DNA of 64,000 bases from Micromonospora citrea (GTDB taxonomy: Bacteria; Actinomycetota; Actinomycetes; Mycobacteriales; Micromonosporaceae). The stretch spans positions 4,000,501 through 4,064,500 of the forward strand of contig NZ_FMHZ01000002.1 in NCBI RefSeq assembly GCF_900090315.1. Reading direction: 5' to 3'. A model generated the notes under the pieces. That model was not told the DNA's origin and did not search any database. It saw only the letters and a list, made by a program, of their open reading frames with translations. Of the stretch, positions 22,855 through 31,793 are shown piece by piece (the first letter of the stretch is position 1; the number at the start of each line of letters is the position of its first letter). A program made the position numbers and the translations under genes.

Positions 22855-25634
22855 CGTGATGATCCCTCTTCGTAGCGGCGGTCATGGACTTCACGCAGAG
22901 CACGGGCGACGCCCGCCTCGTACGCGGTGAGCAGGTCACGGACCTCGGCCGGGTCGCCCGGGTCCGGGCTGGTCGGCGGGCTGGCCGGGCACGCGGTCAG
23001 GTTCGCCCCGGGCACCCGCCGGGTCAGGGCGGTACGGGCCGGGCCGGCCGGGGGACGACTCAGCTCGGCCCGGCGTACGCCGGACTCGACGGCCTCGACC
23101 AGGGCGCGGGCCGCGGCCGGGTCGTCGGCCGCGGCGCCCGTCCGGGCGGGCGGCGGACCGCCCGGAGGCAGGTTGGCGCCCGGCACGCGCTGCCGGATGC
23201 CCGCCCCGGAGAGACCCGCCGGCGCGGCGGTCCGGGGCGCCCCGGCGACGCCGGCCGGCCCCGCGGCCTCCGGCGTCGCGAGGTCCGCCCCGGCGACCTG
23301 CGGCCCGTCGCCGGCGGGCCCGTCCGGGCCCACCGGGGTGCGGCGGTCGCGGGCGGGCACGGCTGCGCGGGCCTCGGCGGCCTGCGGCCCGGCGCCGAAC
23401 GCGTTCCAGGGCTCGCCGGACTCCATCGTCCGGGTGGCGCGGCTGAGCAGCGCCGCGTCGAACCCGGGCACGGCGCCGTCCGGGGCCACCCCGACCGCCG
23501 TGCCGGCGGGGGCCGGCCGGCCGTCGAGCGCGCCGACCGGCCCGGCCGGAGTGGCCTGGGCGGTCGGCACCGCCGGAGCGGCCGGAGTGGCCTGGGCGGT
23601 CGGCACCGCCGGAGCGGCCGGAGCGGCCGGAGCGGTCGGCACCGCCGGAGCGGTCGGCACCGTCTGGGCGGTCGGTACCGTCTGGGCGGTCGGCACCGCC
23701 GGCGCGACGAGGGCGGTGGGTGCCGCCGGGGTGCGGCGGTCGCGGGCGGGCACGGTGGCGCGGGCCACGGCCGCCCCGGGCCGCTCGACGTGGTGGACGA
23801 CCAGCGCCGCCCGCGGCACGTCCAGGTGCGCGGTGACCCCGCCGCCGGCGGTCGGGGCGAGCGCCACCGTCCAGCCGTGCCGGCGGGCGAGCCGGCCCAC
23901 CACGAAGAGCCCCAGCACCTCGGTCGGGGCGAGGTCGAGCCGCTCCCGCCGGGTGAGTCGGGCGTTCTCCTCGGCCAGCCGCTCCCGGGTCATGCCGATG
24001 CCCCGGTCCACCACGCTGAGCCGGGCGCCGGAACCCGTCGGCTCCCCGCCCACGGTGACGCGGGTGTGCGGCGGGGAGAACACGGTGGCGTTCTCCATCA
24101 GCTCGGCCAGCGCCAGGACGAGATCGCCGACGACGCCGGGCGCCACCGAGAAGCCCGGCGGGACCTGCACGTCGACCCGGGTGTAGTCCTCGATCTCGCC
24201 GAGCGCCAGGCGGACCACGTCGCCGAGCGGCACCGGCGCCACGTGCGGGTCCGCGCCGGCCGAGCCGGAGAGCACGACCAGGCTGCCGGCGTTGCGGCGC
24301 AGCCGGCTGGAGATGTGGTCGAGCCGGTAGAGGTCCTCCAGCCGGCCGGCGTCGGTCTCCTGCTGCTCCAGCCGGTCGATCAGCGCGATCTGCCGGCCGA
24401 CGAGGTTCTGCGTACGGCGGCCGACGTGGCCGAACATCTGCGCCACGTTGCGCCGGCCGGCCGCCTGCCGCTCGACCAGCCGGGCCGCGGTGCTCTGCAC
24501 CCGGTCGAAGGCCCGGGCCAGGTCCCCGATCTCGTCGCGGGCCCGCACGTCCACCGGGTCGAGCCGGACCGGCGCGGGGCTCTCGGCCTCGTCGTCGACG
24601 ACCCGGGTCAGCTCCGCCTCGGCGACCCGGGCGACCCGGTCGGCCGAGCGGGTGAGCCGGGTCAGCGGCCGGGCCACCGTGCGGGCGACGGCCGCGCCGA
24701 GCAGCACCACCCCGGCCAGGACCAGCAGGGCCGTCCAGCCGACGAGGTGCGCGGCGGTCAGCGCGCGCCGACGCTGGCTGGTCACCTCGGCGATGACGTC
24801 CGCGACGACCTTCTTCTCGATGAACTGCCCGAGCGTGATCATCGACCGGACCGACGGGAACAACGCGTCCAGCGACACGTTCCGGATCGCGCCGGCCGGG
24901 TCGAGCACGCTGGTGGTGAGGAAGTCGGCGCTGGTCCGGGCGGCCACCGCCGCGTCGGTGAGCGCCGCCAGTTCGAGCTGCTCGGCCGTGCCGAGGCTGC
25001 GGAACCGCTGGGTGTCCACCCGGAGCGCCGCCATGCAGGCGACGAACGAGGCGGTCGCCCGGGGGGCGCCGGTCGCCTTGACCAGCACGATCAGGGTGGC
25101 GCAGGCGCTGAGCCCCTCGTCGGCGCGGAGCAGCCCGTCCAGGGCCAGCACCTGCCGCCCGGCGGCCGTGTCGGTGTCCACGTCGAACGGCAGCCGCAGC
25201 GACTCGATCAGCGCCCGGTTGACCGGCCCGTACGCGTCCATGATCTGGTCGGGGGTGGCGGTCCCGGCGAGCACGGCGGCCCGCAGGTCGGTCAGGCCGC
25301 GTACGCCGTCCAGGGCGCCGGTGACCCGCGGCGGCAGCCGGTCGGCCCGCAGGTCGGCGACCCGGTCGTCCACGGTGGCGGTGCGCTGTACGAGTTCGGT
25401 GCGGGCGACCCGGCCGAGCAGCAGCCCCACGGAGAGGACGCGCTCCTGTTGCAGGTCCTGCACCAGGGTGCCGATCCGGCTGGCCACGCGGACCCGGTCG
25501 GCGATCTCCCCGGCCCGCTGCGCGGTGGTCACCCGGTCGAGCACCACCGGGACGGCGAGCACCACCGTGCTGAGCAGCGGAATGACGACGAGCAGCGCGA
25601 GCTTGCCCCGGATCCGCAGCCTACCGAGGAGCAT
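22851..25634 (-). CDS. cvnA: CvnA-type sensor histidine kinase-like protein with nitrate-sensor-like domain
   Basis: A 927-residue membrane protein. TM1 is at about 12-31, followed by an extracytoplasmic nitrate/nitrite-sensing-like (NIT) domain (DLQQERVLSVGLLLG at its start), TM2 near 300 and a HAMP-like segment (ARPLTRLTRSADRVARV). A dimerisation-like helix with LYRLDHISSRLRRN leads to a HATPase with N-box ALAELMENATVFSP and G-box VVDRGIGMTRERLAEEN. The C-terminal ~330 residues are disordered, with Pro/Ala/Thr repeats (VPTAQTVPTA and similar). CvnA starts the conservon signal. ATG 25634 overlaps the upstream sensor gene by 14 bp. Confidence 0.9.
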   Translation of the reverse strand: MLLGRLRIRGKLALLVVIPLLSTVVLAVPVVLDRVTTAQRAGEIADRVRVASRIGTLVQDLQQERVLSVGLLLGRVARTELVQRTATVDDRVADLRADRLPPRVTGALDGVRGLTDLRAAVLAGTATPDQIMDAYGPVNRALIESLRLPFDVDTDTAAGRQVLALDGLLRADEGLSACATLIVLVKATGAPRATASFVACMAALRVDTQRFRSLGTAEQLELAALTDAAVAARTSADFLTTSVLDPAGAIRNVSLDALFPSVRSMITLGQFIEKKVVADVIAEVTSQRRRALTAAHLVGWTALLVLAGVVLLGAAVARTVARPLTRLTRSADRVARVAEAELTRVVDDEAESPAPVRLDPVDVRARDEIGDLARAFDRVQSTAARLVERQAAGRRNVAQMFGHVGRRTQNLVGRQIALIDRLEQQETDAGRLEDLYRLDHISSRLRRNAGSLVVLSGSAGADPHVAPVPLGDVVRLALGEIEDYTRVDVQVPPGFSVAPGVVGDLVLALAELMENATVFSPPHTRVTVGGEPTGSGARLSVVDRGIGMTRERLAEENARLTRRERLDLAPTEVLGLFVVGRLARRHGWTVALAPTAGGGVTAHLDVPRAALVVHHVERPGAAVARATVPARDRRTPAAPTALVAPAVPTAQTVPTAQTVPTAPAVPTAPAAPAAPAVPTAQATPAAPAVPTAQATPAGPVGALDGRPAPAGTAVGVAPDGAVPGFDAALLSRATRTMESGEPWNAFGAGPQAAEARAAVPARDRRTPVGPDGPAGDGPQVAGADLATPEAAGPAGVAGAPRTAAPAGLSGAGIRQRVPGANLPPGGPPPARTGAAADDPAAARALVEAVESGVRRAELSRPPAGPARTALTRRVPGANLTACPASPPTSPDPGDPAEVRDLLTAYEAGVARALREVHDRRYEEGSSR

Positions 25635-26799
25635 CGTGGGGCCCCCAGTGCGCGCCGGGCTCCCGGACCGGCCCGACCGGCTGGAGCCGGCGCGGTTCCC
25701 CGTGCGACGGCGGCTGCCACGGGGCCTCCTCCGGCGGGGTGTCGGAGCCCTCCCGCTCGCGCCGGCTCTCCGCCGCCCGCCGCCGGGCCCGCCGGGCGGC
25801 GGCGAGCCACACCGCGCCGAGCGCCCCCCACAGCAGGACGGCCAGCGCGCCGGCGACGACCGTGAGCCAGCGGTCCCGGCCCAGGCCGCCGGCCCGCTCC
25901 GCGAGCAGGGCGTCGAGTTCGCCCAGGATGACCGGCTGGAGCTGCCGGGCGGCGGCCTGCGCGTCGAGCCGGGCGCCGGCCACCTGGGCCGGGTCGACCA
26001 CGCCGCTGCGGCCGGCCGGCGCGGAGTGGGCCGCCAGCGCCTCGACGGCGCGCTGGTAGGTGTCGAGCGGGGTCAGCACGTTCGGGCCCAGGTCGGCGCT
26101 CTCCGAGCTGTCCACCGCCGCCCGCAGGTCGGTGACCAGGTCGCCGGCCGGGGCGAGGGCCGCCACCCGCAGGGCCGCCAGCTCGGCGGCGGTGCGGTCC
26201 CGCTCGGCGGCGGGGCGGCGGGCGGCGAGCACCGTCAGGTCGGCCAGCCGTCCGGTCGCCACCACCGCCTCGGGCAGGTCCCGCCCGGCGCCGTCCTGGA
26301 GGAAGAAGGAGTCCGACCGGGGGTCGCGGACCAGCCCGGAGGTCTCCCGGACCTTGCGATGCAGCTCCAGCAGCAGGTCGGTGACCTCGCCGTACGCGTC
26401 GAAGGCCGCCTCCGGGTCGGCCGGGACGCGGTCGCCCAGCGCCTCGATCTTGGCCCGCAGCCCGGCCCAGCGTTCCCGGCTGCGCAGCTCGTCGCCGATC
26501 CGCGCGTCGACCGAGGCGGCGGCCTCGACCGCGCGGGTCAGCGGCGCGCCGGCGACGGGCCGGGCGGCGACGGCGGCGGACTGGGCGTCCACCAGGGCGT
26601 CGGTGACCGGGGCGAGGGCCCGCAGGTACTCCACGCCGAGCCGTTCCCGGGCGGCCAGGTCCCGGTCGTCCGCCGTGAGCCGCCAGGACTGGGCGAACAG
26701 CAGGGCCAGCGGCGCGAGCAGGCCGACGAGGAGGAGCAGCGGCAGTACGCGGCCCGCCGCGGACGGCCGCCGTGCGCCCTGCGGCGCGGGGACTGTCAT
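25621..26799 (-). CDS. Membrane-anchored sensor-like protein upstream of cvnA
   Basis: A 392-residue protein with an N-terminal membrane helix (about 18-37, LLLLVGLLAPLALLFAQ), a ~280-residue Ala/Arg/Asp/Glu-rich helical extracytoplasmic domain, a second membrane helix (about 322-342, LTVVAGALAVLLWGALGAVW) and a short basic/Pro-rich cytoplasmic tail. It has the topology of the CvnA input module but no HAMP or kinase part. Its helical domain is reminiscent of NIT sensors (RDPRSDSFFLQDGAGRDLPE). ATG 26799 follows GGAGGAG. It overlaps cvnA, so it is probably a first gene of the conservon operon feeding it. The ligand is unknown. Confidence 0.75.
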   Translation of the reverse strand: MTVPAPQGARRPSAAGRVLPLLLLVGLLAPLALLFAQSWRLTADDRDLAARERLGVEYLRALAPVTDALVDAQSAAVAARPVAGAPLTRAVEAAASVDARIGDELRSRERWAGLRAKIEALGDRVPADPEAAFDAYGEVTDLLLELHRKVRETSGLVRDPRSDSFFLQDGAGRDLPEAVVATGRLADLTVLAARRPAAERDRTAAELAALRVAALAPAGDLVTDLRAAVDSSESADLGPNVLTPLDTYQRAVEALAAHSAPAGRSGVVDPAQVAGARLDAQAAARQLQPVILGELDALLAERAGGLGRDRWLTVVAGALAVLLWGALGAVWLAAARRARRRAAESRREREGSDTPPEEAPWQPPSHGEPRRLQPVGPVREPGAHWGPHDAPR

Positions 26800-27174
26800 G
26801 GTCTGTCTCCTCCGGCGGGAGCGGGGGACTGCGGGGGTGTCGGGTATCGACGGTGAAGTCCCGTGCACCGGACCGGAAAACTAACCGACCCGCGAGTTGC
26901 TGTTCTTGCCGTGGAACAGTCAGCTTTGCGTCATGAAGCGCGATGTGACCGTACGTCCGGTCGGTGGCCACGCTACGTACCCCGGCGGGGAGCGACATGG
27001 ATGGATCGGAGCGGATATCCGCGGAACATCGGAATTCACGTGATCCGAATTCATCTCTCCGGGACGGTCTGGACCCGCGGCGGTCGAACGGGTCCGGCCG
27101 CCGATCGGATCAGCCGGACGGACGTACGGAGGATCTCAGCCAACGCTCAGGGTCCGGGCCGTACCGTGTGCCGC
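26800..27174. promoter_or_regulatory. 375-bp divergent intergenic region with a 12-bp palindrome
   Basis: This gap separates the conservon operon (leftwards) from the hydrolase-ABC gene (rightwards). No gene is evident. It holds a perfect palindrome GCGGATATCCGC (27011-27022), two direct GAATTCA copies nearby, and the -10 box TACCGT (27162-27167) of the rightward gene. The conservon promoter is expected in the left part but was not pinpointed. Confidence 0.4.
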
Positions 27175-30039
27175 ATGAGATCGCCGTCGTCGGCCGCGTG
27201 GATCCGGCGTGCCCTGCCCACCCGCCGCCGCGCGGTCGCCGCGACGGCGGTCGTCGTGCTGCTCGCCGCCGCCGTGACCTGGGCGGTGGTGCCGCGGGAG
27301 CCGGCCGTGCGCACCGAGGCGGCGATCGTGAACGTCGCCTCCGGGCCGGCGGGGGACGAGCACGTCGACCTGGACACCACGCTCTACCTGCCCGAGGACG
27401 CCTCGGCGGCCGACCGGGTGCCGGCGGTGCTGCTGGCGCACGGGTTCGGCGGCACCAAGGAGTCCGTACGCGCCGACGCCGAGGAGTTCGCCGGGCGCGG
27501 GTACGCGGTGCTCACCTGGACCGCGCGGGGCTTCGGCCGCAGCGGCGGGCAGATCCACCTGGACCATCCCGACTACGAGGTGCGCGACGCCCAACGGTTG
27601 CTGGACTGGCTCGCCGACCGCCCCGAGATCCGCACCGACGCCGACGGTGACCCGAGGGTCGGCGTCGTCGGCGGCTCGTACGGCGGTGCCCTGGCGCTGC
27701 TGCTCGCCGCGCAGGACCAGCGCGTCGACGCGATCGTCCCGATGATCACCTGGAACGACCTGTCCCGCTCCTTCCTGCCGGAGAGCACCGGGAAGCAGCC
27801 CACCGACGGCGTGTTCAAGTCCGGCTGGGCCGGCCTGTTCTTCGGCGGCGGCGGCAACGTCGGCTCCGGGCCGGCCGGGCTCTCCGGGACCGGCGCCGCG
27901 CAGCCCGAGGGGGCGCCCGCCTCCGCCGGCCCGCCCAGCCCGGGGCCCGGCGCCGGCCCGGGCACCGGCCCCGGACCCGCCCCGGCCAGGGCCGCTGACC
28001 CGGCGTGCGGGCGGTTCGCTGCCGACATCTGCGCCGCGTACCTGCGGATCGCCACCACAGGCCGGGCCGACCAGGCCGCCGTGGACCTGCTGCGTCGCTC
28101 CAGCCCGGCCGGGGTGCTCGACCGGATCAAGGCGCCGACCCTGCTGGTGCAGGGCGCGGCGGACACCCTCTTCCCGCTCGGCGAGGCGGACGCCAACGCG
28201 CGCGGCATCGCCGCCGCCGGCACCCCCGTCCGGGTGGCCTGGTTCACCGGCGGGCACGACGGCGGCGAGGGCCCGAAGACCGACTCGGACCGGGTGAAGT
28301 TCCTGACCGTGCAGTGGCTCGACCACTACGTCAAGGGCGAGGGCGCGGCCCCGGGCGACGACTTCACCTTCTCGCGCATCGCCGGCTTCGACGCCCTCGA
28401 CCGGGGCCTGGTGGCGACCGGCTACCGCACCGCCGACTACCCGGGCGTCGCCGGCACGGCCCGCCGGGACGTACCGGTCGCCGGGCCGGCCCAGCCGGTC
28501 GCCAACCCGCCGGCCGGCAACCCGGCCGCCATCTCCTCGGTGCCCTTCGCCGGTGAGCTGTCGGCGCTGCTCGGCGGCGTGGCGGGGGACATCCCCGGCC
28601 AGCACGCCCGGTTCGAGTCGGCGCCGCTGACCGAGGCGGTGGACGTGGTCGGCGCACCGACCGTCGACATCCGGGCGGCGTCGCCGACCGGCGAGGCGGT
28701 GCTCTTCGTCAAGCTCTACGACGTCGACCCACAGGGCGCGGCCACCCTGCCCAACGGCCTGGTCGCCCCGGTCCGGCTCACCGGCCTGCCGGCGACCGTC
28801 GACGCGGCGCGGCCGGTCACCGTCACCCTGCCGGCGATCGTCCGCCGGATCGAGACCGGGCACCGGCTGCGCGTGGTCGTGGCGACCTCCGACCAGGCGT
28901 ACGCCACCCCGGTCGAACCGGCCGTGCACACCGTCGCGGCCACCGGCGCGGTGAGCCTGCCGACCGTCGCCGGCGACCCGATCCCCACCACCGCGACGGT
29001 GTGGCGCTGGGTGCTGGCCGGGCTGGTCGCCGCGATCGCCGTCGGGCTCGTGGTGGTCGTCGCCGTGGCCCGCCGCCGGCACCGCCGCCAGGACAGCTCC
29101 GTCCACCCGGCGTACGCGGGCGTCCCGCTGGCCGTGCGGCAGCTCCGCAAGGAGTACGCCGACGGCTTCGTCGCCGTCTCCAACGTGGACTTCGAGGTGC
29201 ACCCCGGCCAGGTGGTCGGCCTGCTGGGCCCGAACGGCGCGGGCAAGACCACCACGCTGCGGGTGCTGATGGGGCTGACCCAGCCCACGGCCGGCGAGAT
29301 CTACGTCTTCGGCCACCGGCTGGTGCCGGGCTCCCCGGTGCTGTCCCGGATCGGCGCGCTGGTCGAGGGGCCGGGCTTCCTGCCGCACCTGTCCGGCCTT
29401 GCGAACCTGAAGGCGTACTGGCGGGCCACCGGGCGGCGGGCCGAGGACGCGCACTTCGACGAGGCCCTGGAGATCGCCGGCCTGGGCGCCTCCGTGCACC
29501 GGAAGATCAAGAACTACAGCCACGGCATGCGGCAGCGCCTCGCCATCGCGCAGGCCATGCTGGGCCTGCCCGAGCTGCTGGTGCTCGACGAACCGACCGA
29601 CGGGCTCGACCCGCCGCAGATCGCCGAGATGCGCCGGGTGCTCCAGCGCTACGCCACCGACGGCCGGGCGGTGCTGGTCTCCAGCCACCTGTTGGCCGAG
29701 GTGGAGCAGACCTGCACGCACGCGGTGGTGGTCAACAAGGGCCGCATCGTCGCCTCCGGCCCCGTCGAGGAGATCGTCGGCGAGTCGCCGAGCGTGCTCT
29801 TCGACGTGACCGACCCGGAGGCCGCCCGCGCGGTGCTGGACGGCCTGCACGGGGTGCGCGTGCTCCCCGACGGCGAGGGGCAGCTCGTGGTGGACACCAA
29901 CGGCACCGCCCGCAGCGAGGTGGTCGCCGAGCTGGTCCGGGCCGGCATCGGGGTGGACCGGGTGGTGCCGCGGCGCCGCCTGGAGGACGCGTTCCTCGCC
30001 CTGGTGGGCGACAACTCTCGGGGAAGCGGGGACCGATGA
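27175..30039 (+). CDS. Fused X-Pro-dipeptidyl-peptidase-like hydrolase and ABC ATP-binding protein
   Basis: A 954-residue fusion. A TM helix (about 20-37) leads to an extracytoplasmic alpha/beta hydrolase of the S15/CocE type (VPAVLLAHGFGGTKESV; nucleophile elbow VGVVGGSYGGALAL; LLVQGAADTLFPLGEA; His in FTGGHDGGEGP). An X-Pro-peptidase-like C-terminal beta domain and a second TM (about 610-632) follow. The cytoplasmic part is an ABC ATPase: GLLGPNGAGKTTTLR, YSHGMRQRLAIAQAML, LLVLDEPTDGLDPP. ATG 27175 is 7 nt after TACCGT, suggesting a leaderless mRNA. The following permease overlaps its stop, so together they form an exporter with a built-in outer-face hydrolase. Confidence 0.87.
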   Translation: MRSPSSAAWIRRALPTRRRAVAATAVVVLLAAAVTWAVVPREPAVRTEAAIVNVASGPAGDEHVDLDTTLYLPEDASAADRVPAVLLAHGFGGTKESVRADAEEFAGRGYAVLTWTARGFGRSGGQIHLDHPDYEVRDAQRLLDWLADRPEIRTDADGDPRVGVVGGSYGGALALLLAAQDQRVDAIVPMITWNDLSRSFLPESTGKQPTDGVFKSGWAGLFFGGGGNVGSGPAGLSGTGAAQPEGAPASAGPPSPGPGAGPGTGPGPAPARAADPACGRFAADICAAYLRIATTGRADQAAVDLLRRSSPAGVLDRIKAPTLLVQGAADTLFPLGEADANARGIAAAGTPVRVAWFTGGHDGGEGPKTDSDRVKFLTVQWLDHYVKGEGAAPGDDFTFSRIAGFDALDRGLVATGYRTADYPGVAGTARRDVPVAGPAQPVANPPAGNPAAISSVPFAGELSALLGGVAGDIPGQHARFESAPLTEAVDVVGAPTVDIRAASPTGEAVLFVKLYDVDPQGAATLPNGLVAPVRLTGLPATVDAARPVTVTLPAIVRRIETGHRLRVVVATSDQAYATPVEPAVHTVAATGAVSLPTVAGDPIPTTATVWRWVLAGLVAAIAVGLVVVVAVARRRHRRQDSSVHPAYAGVPLAVRQLRKEYADGFVAVSNVDFEVHPGQVVGLLGPNGAGKTTTLRVLMGLTQPTAGEIYVFGHRLVPGSPVLSRIGALVEGPGFLPHLSGLANLKAYWRATGRRAEDAHFDEALEIAGLGASVHRKIKNYSHGMRQRLAIAQAMLGLPELLVLDEPTDGLDPPQIAEMRRVLQRYATDGRAVLVSSHLLAEVEQTCTHAVVVNKGRIVASGPVEEIVGESPSVLFDVTDPEAARAVLDGLHGVRVLPDGEGQLVVDTNGTARSEVVAELVRAGIGVDRVVPRRRLEDAFLALVGDNSRGSGDR

Positions 30040-30911
30040 TGGCGGGCACGTCACCCACGGCGGGCGCGGCGGCCGGCTACCGGCCGTCGGCCACCCTGCC
30101 GTTCGGCGCCGAGTTCCGGCGGCAGGCCTCCCGGCGGCGTACGCAGCTCGCCCTCGGGTTCATGGTCCTGCTGCCGTTGATCATCCTGATCGCGTTCCAG
30201 TTCGACACGGGCGACGACGACGACAACGGGCGCGGGGAGTTCGGCAGCCTGGTCGAGTTCGCCACGTCGGGCGGGCTGAACTTCACCCTCTTCACCATCT
30301 TCGTCTCGGCGTCGTTCCTGCTGGTCGTGGTGGTGGCGCTGTTCTGCGGGGACACGGTGGCCAGCGAGGCGAGCTGGGGCAGCCTGCGCTACCTGCTGGC
30401 GATCCCGGTGCCCCGGGCCCGGCTGCTGACGGTGAAGCTGCTCGTCGCGCTCGTCTACTCGGGGCTCGCGCTGCTGCTGCTCGCCGGGACCGCCCTGCTG
30501 ATCGGCACGCTGCGCTACGGCTGGGAGCCGCTGCGCAGCACCGTGGCGGCCCAGCTCGAACCGGGCGAGGGGCTGCTGCGGCTGCTGGGCGTGCTCGGCT
30601 ACCTGGCCGTCGTACTCCTGGTGGTGGCCGGCCTGGCGTTCCTGCTGTCGGTGGTGACGGACGCCGCGCTCGGCGCGGTCGGCGGCGCGGTGCTGCTCTG
30701 GATCCTCTCCAGCATCCTCGACCAGATCACCGCCCTCGGCGCGCTGCGCGCGTTCCTGCCGACGCACTACAGCACCGCGTGGCTCGGGCTGTTGTCGACG
30801 CCCGTGCAGACCGACGACGTGGTACGCGGCGCGATCTCCGCGATCAGCTACGCGACGCTGTTCTGGGGGCTGGCGTTCTGGCGGTTCACCCGCAAGGACG
30901 TGACCAGCTGA
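30036..30911 (+). CDS. ABC-2 type transporter permease
   Basis: A 291-residue membrane protein. It has a first helix at about 43-62 (ALGFMVLLPLIILIAFQF), an acidic loop DTGDDDDNGRGEF, and further hydrophobic segments (FTIFVSASFLLVVVVALF; LLVALVYSGLALLLLAGTAL; LGYLAVVLLVVAGLAFLL). The EASWGSLRYLLAIPVPRARL coupling segment is typical of ABC-2 permeases. ATG 30036 overlaps the stop of the hydrolase-ABC gene (ATGATG), so the ATPase domain of that fusion is its partner. The substrate is unknown. Confidence 0.87.
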   Translation: MMAGTSPTAGAAAGYRPSATLPFGAEFRRQASRRRTQLALGFMVLLPLIILIAFQFDTGDDDDNGRGEFGSLVEFATSGGLNFTLFTIFVSASFLLVVVVALFCGDTVASEASWGSLRYLLAIPVPRARLLTVKLLVALVYSGLALLLLAGTALLIGTLRYGWEPLRSTVAAQLEPGEGLLRLLGVLGYLAVVLLVVAGLAFLLSVVTDAALGAVGGAVLLWILSSILDQITALGALRAFLPTHYSTAWLGLLSTPVQTDDVVRGAISAISYATLFWGLAFWRFTRKDVTS

Positions 30912-30923
30912 CGGCCGGGCGAC

Positions 30924-31631
30924 TCACAGCAGCGGCGGCACCGGGCTGCTCGACCCCGGGCCGCCCGGCTGCGAGGTGTCCGGCCGCGGCCCGGTCGGCG
31001 TCGCCGGCGGGTCGGCCGACTTCGTCCAGGCGCTGACCCCGATCCGACCCGTGTTGCCGAGGTCGATCGGTCCGTCCAGGCCGACGACCTGCTCGGGCCG
31101 GCCGGCGGCGGGGGCGACCTCCAGGCGCTCGCCGTTGGTGGCGACGACCGTCGGATCGTCGACCAGATTGCGCCAGAGCACGGCGGCACCGGCCCGCTCG
31201 CCGGGCCGCAGGATCAGCGGCCGGGGCGGCGCGTCGAAGCCCGACGTGATCCCCTTGGCCCCGTTGATCACCCGGACCGGTATCGGGTTGCCGTCGCCGT
31301 CGTGCAGACGCAGCACGGGGTAACCGTTCAGCGGGTAGGGCTGCGTGCCGCAGTTGACCAGCTCCAGCCCGAGGGCGCGCAGACCCATCGCGGCGCTGGA
31401 GCCCGGCGAACTGATCCGGACGCCCGACTCCGGGCACCCGATGGGGGCGCTCCCGGAATCCGGCGTCGGCGCGCCCGCTCTCGGCACGGTGCCCGGTGCC
31501 GGATCCACCGGCGGCGGTTCGGTCGCGGAGCAGCCGCCGAGCAGGACGAGGCCGGTCATCGCGACGCCGACCGTCCGTGCCGGAACTCCGCCGCGCGGAC
31601 GTGATGCGGGTCGGTGCGCGGGGGCTGCCAT
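30924..31631 (-). CDS. DUF4232-type secreted lipoprotein
   Basis: A 235-residue protein with a signal peptide and lipobox VLLGGC, lipidated Cys at about 34. The mature part starts Pro-rich, then has a DUF4232-like beta domain: RALGLELVNCGTQPYPLNGY, PVLRLHDGDGNPIPVRV, and LRPGERAGAAVLWRNLVDD. The tail is Pro/Gly/Ser-rich. DUF4232 proteins are common actinobacterial lipoproteins of unknown role on the outer face of the membrane. The ATG is 6 nt after GATGAT (31643-31638). The same GGTGCGATGATC block precedes the gene starting at 33441. Confidence 0.75.
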   Translation of the reverse strand: MAAPAHRPASRPRGGVPARTVGVAMTGLVLLGGCSATEPPPVDPAPGTVPRAGAPTPDSGSAPIGCPESGVRISSPGSSAAMGLRALGLELVNCGTQPYPLNGYPVLRLHDGDGNPIPVRVINGAKGITSGFDAPPRPLILRPGERAGAAVLWRNLVDDPTVVATNGERLEVAPAAGRPEQVVGLDGPIDLGNTGRIGVSAWTKSADPPATPTGPRPDTSQPGGPGSSSPVPPLL

Positions 31632-31793
31632 CGCCCGATCATCGCACCCACCGATGCCCCGCCGGCCCCCGGTCCGGCGGCAGGGCCGATGGTCGCTGCC
31701 CGCGCGCGCGGGCCGGCCGCTCGTCGGGCGCGGGCCCGGGAGACGCGGAAATTCCGTCTGTGAGGGCGTGGTGCCCGTGAGTGAGAATCGGGT

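Noticed and set aside
23525..23730. DNA repeat element (Ala/Pro/Thr-coding repeats)
   Set aside because: It is the in-frame low-complexity tail of cvnA, not an independent repeat or mobile element.
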